Part shown: piece by piece, positions 7,397-15,030 of the stretch | Layout of the letters: every line of letters begins with the position of its first letter | Numbering within the stretch: position 1 is the stretch's first letter | Translations under genes and position numbers: made by a program | NCBI GenBank assembly: GCA_047629215.1 | Contig: JBLHWO010000064.1 | Coordinates: forward strand, 1-16,424 | Direction of reading: 5' to 3' | Length of the DNA: 16,424 bases | Source: CANLBN01 sp047629215 | Lineage (GTDB): Bacteria > Pseudomonadota > Gammaproteobacteria > Pseudomonadales > Cellvibrionaceae | The notes under the pieces: model-generated | The model's database searches: none | What the model saw: only the letters and a program-made list of their open reading frames with translations | Told to the model about the DNA's origin: nothing

Positions 7397-8571
7397 TAGA
7401 TCATTTCAACCGCTACAGCAGTGGCCTCGCCTCCACCAATACAAAGACTAGCAATGCCTTTTTTCTTACCTAAACGCTTTAAGGCGTAGAGCAACGTAAC
7501 AATAATCCTTGCGCCAGAAGCCCCGATAGGGTGCCCTAATGCAGTTGCTCCGCCATGAATATTGGTTTTTTCATGCGCTATACCTAGCTGATCAATAGCC
7601 GCTAAAGCTACCATTGCAAATGCTTCATTAATTTCAAACAGGTCCACCTCTTCTATTGTCCAACCGACATTATCGAGCAAAGATCGAACAGCACCGATAG
7701 GCGCATGTGTAAAAAGCGCTGGAGCTTGAGCATAACTAACGTGCCCTTTAATAACTGCCATGGGCTTTAGTCCCAGCTCATTTGCCTTGTCTCTGTGCAT
7801 GATTAACAGAGCCGCTGCCCCGTCTGCAATAGAGCTCGCATTAGCCGCGGTAACCATACCTTGCACACCAAAGGCGGGTTTAAGCAATGGAATCTTTTCT
7901 GGCCTGGCGTTAGCCGGTTGTTCATCGACATCAACCACTCTTTCATCGCGTCGATTTTTGACACTAACTGGTGTTATCTCTTCTTTAAAGTACCCTTTCT
8001 CTGTAGCCTCCCGTGCACGACGTAGCGACTCTGTTGCGTAATCATCCATTTGTTGTCTAGTGATGCCATCACTCATTGCATTGGTATCGGCAAAACAACC
8101 CATTAATGTACCATCGCTAGCATTTTGTAAACCATCATAAAATAGGTGGTCAACTATCTCTCCATGACCTAGACGGAGACCCGCTCTCGCTTTAGGCAAA
8201 AAATAAGGCGCTAAGGACATATTTTCCATGCCTCCCGCTATCGCAGAATAAATACTGCCTGCTTTTATTTGATCATACGCTAGCATCACCGATTTCATAC
8301 CTGACCCACATACCTTACTAACCGTTGTGCAAGCGACTGACTCAGGTAAACCTGCCATTAAAGCAGACTGTCGAGCAGGTGCCTGCCCTAAGCCAGCACT
8401 CAAAACATTACCCATTAACACTTCATCTACAGTATTAATATTTGTACGTTCAATAAGCGCATTAATAACGGCAGCACCAAGAGCTGGAGCGGGCAGAGAA
8501 TCATAGGCACCCTGAAACCCACCTATTGCTGTCCTTACTGCACTCATAATAACAACATCATTACTCATCAT
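7393..8571 (-). CDS. Thiolase (acetyl-CoA C-acyltransferase family)
   Basis: A 392-residue thiolase, either the biosynthetic acetoacetyl-CoA type (AtoB/PhaA-like) or a degradative 3-ketoacyl type; motifs alone do not decide. The nucleophile is C88 in KVCGSGMKS, with NEAF at 315-318, H347 in GHPIGASGAR and the acid/base C377 in LCIGGGEATA, so the active site is complete. The stretch HGEIVDHLFYDGL (136-148) resembles the acetoacetyl-CoA thiolase signature. Two start ATGs are adjacent (8571, 8568), with GATGAGA a few bases upstream. It is convergent with tesB; together they fit acyl-CoA metabolism, but they are not one operon. Confidence 0.95.
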   Translation of the reverse strand: MMSNDVVIMSAVRTAIGGFQGAYDSLPAPALGAAVINALIERTNINTVDEVLMGNVLSAGLGQAPARQSALMAGLPESVACTTVSKVCGSGMKSVMLAYDQIKAGSIYSAIAGGMENMSLAPYFLPKARAGLRLGHGEIVDHLFYDGLQNASDGTLMGCFADTNAMSDGITRQQMDDYATESLRRAREATEKGYFKEEITPVSVKNRRDERVVDVDEQPANARPEKIPLLKPAFGVQGMVTAANASSIADGAAALLIMHRDKANELGLKPMAVIKGHVSYAQAPALFTHAPIGAVRSLLDNVGWTIEEVDLFEINEAFAMVALAAIDQLGIAHEKTNIHGGATALGHPIGASGARIIVTLLYALKRLGKKKGIASLCIGGGEATAVAVEMIY

Positions 8572-9129
8572 TTATTTCTCATCTCTTATTACTCAAATGT
8601 ACCAGTCGACCCCCAAAATATAAACATTTAATGACTTAGGCTCGTAAATATTCAAACCACATTAACTATTATCTCCCAAATTCCCATCGAATGATCCGGC
8701 TTATTGGAGCAGGTATTGCTGGCAGTGAACGAGTTTATCCGCCGTCACTGTAGCGCATTCTTAACCGGGGAGATAATAAGAATAAGAACTGGCTCATCGA
8801 TAGGTGCATACGTTTAAAAACGTTGACAATGCATTAAAGTTTCTCTGGAAGTAATTGTTGAGTCAATTCCTCGCAGGTGCTCGCAGCGGAGATCAGTGCG
8901 TGAATTGAGGAGATTAGGAGTCTTTCATGCGATCACGACACTCTATCCGAGGACTTGGGTATTTTAGCAATTGACATAAAAACCCAAAAACATATGACAT
9001 ATGATTGCTTAACCCTTTGAGAAAAAATACCTTTACCAAATAATTATGGATATTAAATTCAACTATAACGATCCAGAAACAAAATCAACTCATCGAGCGC
9101 TATTGGCCAAATTTTCAGCTGTATATCTG
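8572..9129. other. Non-coding stretch upstream of the thiolase gene
   Basis: No intact gene is visible. It holds the thiolase 5' region and a perfect 11-bp inverted repeat (TATTATCTCCC at 8667-8677 and its complement at 8768-8778) enclosing about 90 bp. A smaller pair (CAATTC / GAATTG) lies near 8866 and 8900, and there is a 7-bp tandem CATATGA near 8991. The right part leads into the IS91-like remnant; where that remnant begins is not clear. Confidence 0.5.
8667..8778. repeat. 11-bp perfect inverted repeat enclosing about 90 bp
   Basis: TATTATCTCCC (8667-8677) and GGGAGATAATA (8768-8778) are exact complements. The enclosed DNA has no gene. This could be the ends of a tiny mobile element or a chance pairing; no target duplication is evident. 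Confidence 0.35.
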
Positions 9130-9870
9130 TGAGAGTGAGCATTTTTTACCTCGCCATGTCGCGCGAGGATTTGATAAACATCTCAATGTGGCCGGTTCGG
9201 AAACCGGTTTCTGCGGGTCCGCGGTGAAGGCTGCCACCTTGAGTGCTTGATGGCTTTTAGCTTAAAATGCTGGGGCTTTTGCCTAAGCTGTGGGCTAGGC
9301 GAATGGTAGAAACAGCAGAGCTGCTAGTCGACGACGTCTTAGCGCACAAAGCTATCCGTCAATGGGCTCTCAGTTTTCCGTATCTCCTCTAGTTTTTACT
9401 ATCCGACGCCTCCCCCCCAGGTCTTGAGCAGCCTACCTGGCATTGTTAACCGAGCGATATCAACATACCTAATCAAAAAGGCCAGTTTTACTAAAGCGTA
9501 GGCGCATACAGGCGCAGTTACTCTAAAACAGTATTTTGACTCCGCACTAAACCTCAATGTGCATGCTCATATGCTTTTTATTCCCATAGTTTACCAAGAA
9601 AAACCACCGGATAATTGAGCTTTCGCCTTCTCAACGCGGCTACTTCCAGTGATCTTAATACGCTGGTGGCAGCAACTGGCCAGCGTGTAGCAGGCTATTT
9701 GGAGCGTCAGGGTTTATTGGCGCGAGATGATTATAGTAGGTTATCTGACGCTAGATTTGCACGACGACGATGCGATGAATCAGCTTCAGGAGCACTCCAT
9801 CACCTATTGAATTCAGTAGCTCCACAACAGGGCCGCGAGGTCTTCACCCTGCACACGCTCCCATCCTAGG
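9130..9870 (+). pseudogene. Decayed IS91-family (Y2/HUH) transposase
   Basis: Translating all three plus frames recovers the IS91 transposase in order, broken by stops and frameshifts. First is a LPRHVARGFDKHL segment (about 9150-9190). Then comes the CGRFGNRFLRVRGEGCH zinc-binding region, with several cysteines lost, and AFSLKCWGFCLSCG. Next are RRMVETAELLVDDVL, RQWALSFPYLL then a stop, GIVNRAISTYLIKKA, AHTGAVTLKQYFDSALN and the HUH motif NLNVHAHMLF (about 9550-9583). RVAGYLERQGLLARD and QQGREVFTLHTLPS close it, with LTLDLHDDDAMNQLQ in a neighbouring frame between them. IS91 enzymes act by rolling-circle transposition. At least four frameshifts and several stops make this copy inactive. No ends (oriIS/terIS) could be assigned. 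Confidence 0.88.
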
Positions 9871-10030
9871 AAGAGGAGGATTATAGATGCCGCTCAAGGA
9901 TGAAGCTGGCGGGCTAGGTTGCGCGGCGGAAAATGCAGAACGCTAAAAAGCCATGCATCCATTGACTTATGCGAAACAGTTGTACTATTGAGTGTTAATG
10001 ATAGCGTTTAGATTGCCAGTACCTAGCTTT

Positions 10031-10091
10031 CATACTCGATTAAGGGCCGATAGGAGGGGTATTAATCCCCCCACACTCGAGTATGTTTTTT
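10031..10091 (+). terminator. Hairpin with T-run, possible relic terminator
   Basis: CATACTCGA (10031-10039) pairs perfectly with TCGAGTATG (10077-10085), with an inner GGGG/CCCC stem around TATTAAT, and is followed by TTTTTT. The shape fits an intrinsic terminator on the plus strand. The only gene upstream on that strand is the dead IS91 transposase, so it may be a relic. Confidence 0.5.
10045..10068 (+). repeat. 24-bp dispersed repeat, copy 1
   Basis: Matches 11978-12001 at 21 of 24 positions; the shared core is GATAGGAG then TATTAATCC. This copy lies inside the hairpin at 10031-10085, the other at the left edge of the IS66 remnant. Origin unknown. Confidence 0.5.
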
Positions 10092-10140
10092 GATCAGCCC
10101 GCTTATCTTTTGCATTCTCCGAAACTTATGAGCACTCTAT
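10086..10140 (+). repeat. 55-bp imperfect direct repeat flanking the chemoreceptor, copy 1
   Basis: Aligns without gaps to 11587-11641 at about 41 of 55 positions, from TTTTTT through ATCAGC and CTCCG to CACTCTAT. The two copies bracket the chemoreceptor gene in the same orientation. Confidence 0.55.
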
Positions 10141-10337
10141 GAGCAGTTGCACTTGTTTTGATGGAACCAAATTCATTTTAAATACTTACTATACATAGCA
10201 CGCAAAAATCAATTTATGTCCTACACTCCTATTATGCCGCTAAATAGAAAATTATTGCACTATATAGCTAAGTGTTGTGGTGGTGATGATGAGTAACACT
10301 AAAAAAAGCCTCAAAAGCAACGTTAGGACGGTAAAAT

Positions 10338-11540
10338 ATGAGTACGGCAACCAATCAAAAATCAACATTTTCCTTGAAGTTACCGGAGTTGATGCTCACG
10401 TTTTGTGGCGGCTCCATAGCAATTTCCATCCTATTTTTCTTGTTAGTGGAATGGTTTGCTTTTAAAACAATAATATCACTTGGCGACACTTTCGTTTTGC
10501 TTATTACATTATCTATTCCCTTGATCACTATGTATTTTTTAGGCAAAAGCCTACAAAAATATATGCTGGAATATATCGCAGTAGCGAAAAAATTAGAAGA
10601 GGGTGATTTAACCGTTAGCTTTGGCAACAATAGTATTTGTTGGTGTTTCAATACTCAGGCCGATATGCTGACAAGCGCTGTTAGTGCATTAAATTCCCTA
10701 GCGAGCACTACTGCACTAAGTAGTGGCCGGGTTGCTTCTGGAGTGCAAGGTATTAAAGGTGTACTGGACTCTTCCAACAAACTGATGTCAAGTAATTCGG
10801 AACAGGCTAGTCAAGTGGACTCTGCGGTATCCCAATTAAATTCTAGCGCAGAAGAAATCCAAAAATCCGTTGAGTTCTGTGCTGGCATGAGCAAAAAAGT
10901 CAGTGCGGTCAGCCTTGAAAACCATGAACTTTTGCAATCTAGCAATAGCAATATCGCAGAGCTGAAAAGATCTTTAGACAACGCCTTGGAAAGGGTGCGC
11001 TCCTTAGATGGTATGACCCACGCTATTGGTAGTTTTAGCGGAGAGATTCAAGCCATTTCCGAACAGACTAACTTACTGGCCTTAAATGCAGCGATTGAAG
11101 CGGCACGCGCTGGAGAAGCTGGGCGTGGTTTTGCGGTGGTTGCCGATGAGGTTCGGTCACTTTCGCAACGAACTGCCGAGTCAACCACAAGCATACAAGT
11201 AACGATCAATGAAATTCAAGACGCCATGGTCGAAGTCAACAAGGTAGTTAGCAACAGCCATAATGAAGCTAGCCAAGTTGAAGAAATCTCAATCACTATT
11301 CTAAATAGTTTTGACAACCTCAATGAGGCAATTGGTAATCTAGACTCGCAAGTTAATGGAATTGCTTCGGCGGCTAACCAGCAAACTAGCATTGCTTCTT
11401 TGACGTCTGAAAACGTTGCCTCTATTAACAAAAATACCCAGACATTAGCAAAATCATTAGTAGAAATGGAAAGTAAATCCTACCAACTGTCCCAAGAGTC
11501 TGTTAGTTTGCAAAGTACAATAAATAGTTTTTATGTGTAG
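10338..11540 (+). CDS. Methyl-accepting chemotaxis protein without a periplasmic ligand domain
   Basis: A 400-residue chemoreceptor. Two membrane helices (about 19-42 and 50-70) are joined by only a few residues, so there is no periplasmic sensor. A short HAMP-like linker follows (KKLEEGDLTV, about 84-94). The rest is the cytoplasmic coiled-coil rod, with an intact hairpin tip around 238-282 (AISEQTNLLALNAAIEAARA, then GEAGRGFAVVADEVR), the part that binds CheA/CheW. Rod arms of about 150 residues flank the tip. There is no C-terminal CheR-tethering pentapeptide. The input may be sensed in the membrane or by the unusual cysteine-bearing stretch SICWCF (99-104). The start ATG at 10338 follows TAGGACGG at good spacing. 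It stands alone, between transposase remnants and a pair of direct repeats, with no che genes nearby. Confidence 0.95.
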   Translation: MSTATNQKSTFSLKLPELMLTFCGGSIAISILFFLLVEWFAFKTIISLGDTFVLLITLSIPLITMYFLGKSLQKYMLEYIAVAKKLEEGDLTVSFGNNSICWCFNTQADMLTSAVSALNSLASTTALSSGRVASGVQGIKGVLDSSNKLMSSNSEQASQVDSAVSQLNSSAEEIQKSVEFCAGMSKKVSAVSLENHELLQSSNSNIAELKRSLDNALERVRSLDGMTHAIGSFSGEIQAISEQTNLLALNAAIEAARAGEAGRGFAVVADEVRSLSQRTAESTTSIQVTINEIQDAMVEVNKVVSNSHNEASQVEEISITILNSFDNLNEAIGNLDSQVNGIASAANQQTSIASLTSENVASINKNTQTLAKSLVEMESKSYQLSQESVSLQSTINSFYV

Positions 11541-11973
11541 GTATCTTTCTATATGTCTCATGATGAACAGGGGGATGGAATATAGCTTTTTTAATCAGCT
11601 TGCTTGTTTTTTGCACCCTCCGTCTCCAATAAACACTCTATCGATAAAGCACACTGCATGAACTACACCCGCAGGATGATAAGTGACCGTAAAAAAATAT
11701 AAACGACTTAAAAAAGAACATGGGTAATGCTAGGCAAATTCATGTGCCATTTGTATCTGGCCCGGCTTATTCTATAAGTCCCATAACATGACATTTGATT
11801 ATAAATAGAAATGTAATATCGCCTCCAACTCGTTTGCCAAAATTAATATACCATTAATGGTCAGCCCTTTTAGTAGAGATAGATCCAACCAAAATATTGC
11901 ATCAAACATAACTGTACGGCGAAATTTTTTTAACGTATTGTCTATTACCAATTACTAGTATCTTATTAGTAGG
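11541..11973. other. AT-rich non-coding stretch after the chemoreceptor
   Basis: No supported gene. It contains the second 55-bp repeat copy (11587-11641). A 36-codon minus-strand frame (start near 11910, MFDAIFWLDLS...) has no ribosome-binding site or recognisable motif and is not called. No clear terminator for the chemoreceptor was found. Confidence 0.5.
11587..11641 (+). repeat. 55-bp imperfect direct repeat flanking the chemoreceptor, copy 2
   Basis: Second copy of the element at 10086-10140, about 75% identical without gaps, 46 bp after the chemoreceptor stop. Confidence 0.55.
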
Positions 11974-11977
11974 TTGA

Positions 11978-12001
11978 GGCAGATAGGAGCAGTATTAATC
12001 C
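11978..12001 (+). repeat. 24-bp dispersed repeat, copy 2
   Basis: Second copy of the element at 10045-10068 (21/24 identical), located at the left edge of the IS66 remnant. Confidence 0.5.
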
Positions 12002-12345
12002 TTCCTATACACTGCCCCCATGACGGCTATACTTTAGAACTCATAGACAGTGATGGTCATGAAGAGCTTGATATCATTCCCGCTCAAATCAAAGTCTTGC
12101 CTCACCGTCGTTTAAAATACACCTGCCCGTGCTGCGATCAACATATTGTGACTGACACTTAGCCGAATCAGACGATTGAACAAAACATTGCCAGTGCAGG
12201 TTTATTGTCCTTTATTACCATACAAGAATACTGTGATGCGTTACCGCTATACCGTCAAACGGAGATATTTAAACGGATTGGTATTGAATTAAATCTAAAC
12301 AACCTCGCCAACTAGATGATCAAGATGGGTGAACTCGCTCAGCCC

Positions 12346-12377
12346 TTGATTGAGCCTTGATTGAGCCTTGATTGAGC
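12346..12377 (+). repeat. Tandem 11-bp repeat inside the IS66 remnant
   Basis: TTGATTGAGCC occurs three times head to tail (12346-12356, 12357-12367, 12368-12377, the last one base short). It follows the LAQPLIE codons of the transposase and brings in a stop, so it looks like slippage in a gene no longer under selection. Confidence 0.8.
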
Positions 12378-12609
12378 ATTGTAGAGCCCATCTACAGCAA
12401 CAAAACGCACTGCATAGGGATGAGCTCATACCTTGACAGTTTGAAAATAGGTAGGTTATGGTTGGATTGGCGTTTACGGCAATACTATCTGAGTGGTGCT
12501 ATTTATAATGAAGCAACAAAGTACCACAAGTGTCTATATCGATTATGGCATCCGAACTAAATGTCGTTTATTAAAACTAAATTAAGAGATTAGCGAAAGC
12601 TGCTTGGAA

Positions 12610-13378
12610 ATGACGAGAGTTAATAGTAATACAATAAGCTGGGTATCTTCGCTTCAGTCACCTATCCCTGCGCCCCGTACTATTGATCGTGCAAGAGATG
12701 CGAACCCAATTATGTTATAGTTGAAGCCTTAAGATGAGTCATTAAATGATGGTTCTACTTACAGCTTAACTGCGGAACGACTACATGACTTACCTCTACC
12801 AAACAAAACAAAGTCTTATTTGGAGACGATAAGCCCTTCAATTTCCCGCTTAAAACCGAGTGGCTCTCAAGTCTTTAACGTTACTGATGGGTTCAATGAT
12901 TACTCACATAGCGCTAACTATGAAATATCTGAACCTGAGCTTGTAAAGGTAGCCTCTAAAATACTGACGATAAAGGCAAAATTTATAAAGGCCAAGTAGT
13001 TGTGGTCATGATGATCTAGCAGTCATATATCAAGTCGGATTTAATGAGCCTCCGACTGGTGAGGAAAAGGCTTTAAAGGCTAATTTGCGCTATCTTCTTT
13101 TCGACGCATTTTTCGAATTATTCCCTAGTAACCTTAGGCAGCACATGAATAGCATGGAATATATGAGCAAAATAAAAAATGTGCTTGAGTTGAGCGATAT
13201 AAGGTTTTTAAGTCCAGATAAGCTAGCAACTTATAATCAAGGTTGGCATGCAGATTCGGACGGACTCAGTTTAGTAATGAAATTAGGGTTTGAAAAAGAA
13301 GGTGTGCTAGGTACTCTCTATTACGTAAGCGATGCACTCAAAGGCTCGACTACGTGTAAAAATAATAATTTAGCCTGA
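12610..13378 (+). pseudogene. Broken gene of unknown family
   Basis: From ATG 12610 one frame reads MTRVNSNTISWVSSLQS... to a TAG at 12718 and a TAA at 12730. It then continues in the same frame through SLNDGSTYSLTAERLHDLPL, SRLKPSGSQVFNVTDGFNDY and EISEPELVKVASK to about 12960. Coding character then moves to other frames (TDDKGKIYKGQVVVV, then DDLAVIYQVGFNEPPTGEEK) and runs on as ANLRYLLFDAFFELFPSN, ending at TGA 13376-13378. So there are at least two stops and one or two frameshifts in about 240 codons. The last 17 or so residues are the antisense of the usp remnant, so the true 3' end is lost at a junction near 13325. I recognise no family, motif, signal peptide or membrane helix. The part from 13085 could still be read from a TTG, but I doubt it is functional. 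Confidence 0.6.
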
Positions 13379-13473
13379 TATTGCTTAGCTAAACCCAATT
13401 CCATTTGAAACACTCTAGATGAATTATCACTAAAATCCGTTGCATATAGTATAGTCTTTATCACTTCTGACAT
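13321..13473 (-). pseudogene. Truncated universal stress protein (first 50 codons)
   Basis: The minus strand from ATG 13473 reads MSEVIKTILYATDFSDNSSR and, after the first helix, KQYQAKLLFLHVVEP, then LSASLT and a stop. This is the first beta-alpha-beta unit of the Usp fold, with the conserved Asp in ATDFS (D13) and the LHVVEP strand. The family is about 140 residues per domain, so about two thirds is missing, including the G-x2-G-x9-G(S/T) ATP site. AGAGGA sits seven bases before the ATG and a TATAAT with an upstream FNR-like box lies further back, so the 5' end is well preserved. The break is at the junction with the unknown broken gene, near 13325-13335. It may still be transcribed as a 50-residue peptide. 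Confidence 0.8.
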
Positions 13474-13503
13474 ATTTATATCCTCTCTTATTCGATTTAG
13501 TTC

Positions 13504-13572
13504 ATTATAATGTTAATGCTTAGCAATTCTTTGATCTAAATAAAAACTTGATAAAATAGAGTACTTTATAAT
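13504..13572. promoter_or_regulatory. Divergent promoter pair around one FNR/Anr-like box
   Basis: TTGAT-CTAA-ATAAA (13531-13544) matches the FNR/Anr consensus TTGAT-N4-ATCAA at 9 of 10 positions. A minus-strand TATAAT (13509-13504) lies 21 bp to one side, and a plus-strand TATAAT (13567-13572) lies 22 bp to the other. If these are -10 boxes, the site centres near -40.5 and -41.5, the class II activator position, for both directions. No good -35 hexamer is seen for either, as expected of activator-dependent promoters. The genes driven are the usp remnant and the PNPOx-like pseudogene. The regulator is inferred. Confidence 0.6.
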
Positions 13573-13578
13573 GAAAAT

Positions 13579-14021
13579 ATGATGAAAAATAATCACTTAA
13601 CTTTTGAAAATGCACTATTACAGTTAAACCGCTATATGGAATAAGCCGAGCAGTTTGGAAACACCAACTCCAACTACTGTTTTCTAGCAACAACCGGCAC
13701 CAATAACTGCCCAAGCGTTAGAATCATTACTATCCAAAAGATTGACAAATCAGAATTATTTTTTTGGCGAACAAAAACAGCGGGGAAACCAAACAGTTTC
13801 AAGAAAACCCATCGATAGGCTTGTGTTTTTATTAGCCGGAGATAAATATTTATGCAACCATTGAGGGAGATATTGTCAATCTAGAAAACACACTATCTGA
13901 AAAAAATGGGGAGAAGCGTGATTATCAAGCTCAAATTACCGCATGGGCTATTAATATGATGGATAGCAATAACCACGACAATGTAGCCCCCTACTTAGAG
14001 GGCAACGCTGCCGCTCCATAG
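13579..14021 (+). pseudogene. PNPOx-like flavoprotein, disrupted
   Basis: The plus strand from ATG 13579 reads KNNHLTFENALLQLNRYME, a TAA (13642-13644), then AEQFGNTNSNYCFLATTG and NCPSVRIITIQKIDKSELFF. A single-base slip in the T7 run at 13759-13765 moves the gene to the next frame, which continues NKNSGETKQFQENPSIGLCFY, a TAG (13833-13835, replacing a probable Trp), then PEINIYATIEGDIVNLENTL and on to TAG at 14019-14021. Layout and motifs (LATTG...PSVRIITI, FQENPSIGLCFYWPE) match the pyridoxamine-phosphate-oxidase/FMN-binding split barrel. It lacks the LEFWQGGEHRLHDR signature of true PdxH, so it is a paralogous flavoprotein family. Two stops and a frameshift make it a pseudogene. It shares a divergent promoter region with the usp remnant. 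Confidence 0.8.
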
Positions 14022-14079
14022 TCACGCTCATCACTTGCTTCCGTGCAGCCAGCAAGGCATACCCCCCAAGTCACGTATA

Positions 14080-14102
14080 AAACGCATAAATAGAGTGCGT
14101 TT
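14080..14102 (-). terminator. Hairpin downstream of the diguanylate cyclase
   Basis: AAACGCA (14080-14086) and TGCGTTT (14096-14102) form a 7-bp stem with a 9-nt loop, 25 bp past the stop of the minus-strand cyclase gene. On that strand it ends in TTTTAT, a weak U-tract. Confidence 0.45.
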
Positions 14103-14127
14103 ATCTGTGATTTCGTCACGCTAATAA

Positions 14128-14961
14128 TCAACCAACCTCGGACAAGTGGATAGTATTTCTATGTTTTTTGGCCGAATACAGGGCTATATCAGTGTCTTTA
14201 TACATAATTTTCTTAAAGTCAGTTTGATGGTCAGGTACCAACGTAATAATACCAGCACTGATAGTCACCCGCTTGTCATCAGATAGCTTCATATCTAAAT
14301 CATATACATTTTGTTTTATTGCATCTGTTATTTTAAACGAGTGGTCTTTTGCTGTGCCTGCGAGTACAAGTACGAATTCATCACCCCCAATTCGGGCAAC
14401 AATATCACCCGGTCTGCGTGCATGATGTTGAATAATTTTTGCTATATTGACTAAGCACTCATCTCCTGCCTGATGGCCACAATAATCATTGTAAATTTTA
14501 AAGTGATCTATATCGATCATAACAATACTGATCTCTGTTTGATGACGTAAAGCACGGGCAAATTCTTCCGAAGCAAACAGATCCAAACCACGTCGGTTAT
14601 ATAACCCTGTTAATGGATCTTCTAGTGATAACTTTTCAGCTTTTTGCTCAAGGAGTTTATTACGAGTAATATTTTGATGGGAAATAACAAATCGATTAGG
14701 CATGTCTTTTAGGGGTACGGCTCTTAATACATACCAGCGATTTTCTTCACAGGCATTACAGGGATATTCATACATAAAAAAAGAAACATGGCTTCCAATC
14801 AACGCTTGTAAGCCCTTTTCAACATTGATGGAGTTTTGGTCGCCCTCCTCAGCGGCTACATGACAAACAGACAAATAGTTAAGTTGTAACCAATTCGTAT
14901 TAGCATCACCTCCATTTTCTGTGGCAAACTCTCTCCATGCATGATTGACATATTGAATCAC
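14128..14961 (-). CDS. PAS-GGDEF diguanylate cyclase
   Basis: Makes c-di-GMP from two GTP. From the first standard start (GTG 14961) the product is 277 residues: the rest of a PAS domain (about 1-105) with VNHAWREFA and a YPCNACEENRWY segment typical of one PAS subgroup, a short linker helix, then GGDEF (about 113-275). DPLTGLYNRRG is at 115-125 and RIGGDEFVLV at 190-199 (GGDEF 192-196). The product-inhibition motif RPGD is at 183-186, five residues before GGDEF, so an active, feedback-inhibited enzyme is predicted. The same frame continues upstream as clear PAS sequence (EAILDSLDTHVVVIDEKG) to about 15033, where no ATG, GTG or TTG exists. The true N-terminus is therefore probably about 24 residues longer. 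No membrane segment is seen. Confidence 0.9.
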   Translation of the reverse strand: MIQYVNHAWREFATENGGDANTNWLQLNYLSVCHVAAEEGDQNSINVEKGLQALIGSHVSFFMYEYPCNACEENRWYVLRAVPLKDMPNRFVISHQNITRNKLLEQKAEKLSLEDPLTGLYNRRGLDLFASEEFARALRHQTEISIVMIDIDHFKIYNDYCGHQAGDECLVNIAKIIQHHARRPGDIVARIGGDEFVLVLAGTAKDHSFKITDAIKQNVYDLDMKLSDDKRVTISAGIITLVPDHQTDFKKIMYKDTDIALYSAKKHRNTIHLSEVG

Positions 14962-15030
14962 TCCTTTCTCATCAATAACGACAACGTGTGTATCAAGCGA
15001 ATCTAAAATAGCTTCTGGCGTTTTATTTAC

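Larger units (their letters stand above)
9871..10337. other. Intergenic region between the IS91 remnant and the chemoreceptor
   Basis: No gene is supported here. It holds a hairpin followed by six T residues (10031-10091), the first copies of two dispersed repeats (10045-10068 and 10086-10140) and the chemoreceptor leader. GCCGCTAA at 10236-10243 resembles a sigma-28 -10 box (GCCGATAA), but no matching -35 is present, so a flagellar-type promoter is not claimed. A good Shine-Dalgarno (TAGGACGG) sits just before the chemoreceptor ATG. Confidence 0.5.
11974..12480 (+). pseudogene. Internal fragment of an IS66-family transposase (TnpC)
   Basis: One plus frame from 11974 reads the zinc-ribbon region (ELDIIPAQIKVLPHRRLKY, then TCPCC), then a TAG at 12160-12162. 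It continues in frame as QNIASAGLL, CDALPLYRQTEIFKRIGIEL and LAN-stop-MIKMGELAQPLI. The second stop (12313-12315) replaces a tryptophan usual in LANWMIK. After a tandem-repeat expansion the frame changes, and ALHRDEL may be the remains of the first catalytic Asp motif (LHxDET). The N-terminal ~100 residues and the C-terminal half, including the rest of the DDE site, are missing, as are TnpA, TnpB and any terminal repeats. Inactive relic. Confidence 0.88.

Noticed and set aside
7760..8041. 93-codon plus-strand frame
   Set aside because: Antisense to the thiolase coding region, with no motif or ribosome-binding site.
8850..8945. Minus-strand stretch reading SHERLLISSIHALISAAST, like a GAF-domain edge
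   Set aside because: Only about 30 codons, with stops on both sides and no second motif; too short to call.
10236..10243. GCCGCTAA resembling a sigma-28 -10 box before the chemoreceptor
   Set aside because: No TAAA-type -35 at the required 11-bp spacing.
10277..10465. 62-codon plus-strand frame overlapping the chemoreceptor start
   Set aside because: Shadow of the chemoreceptor gene in another frame; the receptor has the Shine-Dalgarno and the family match.
11800..11912. 36-codon minus-strand frame with hydrophobic segment
   Set aside because: No Shine-Dalgarno, promoter or recognisable family in AT-rich DNA.
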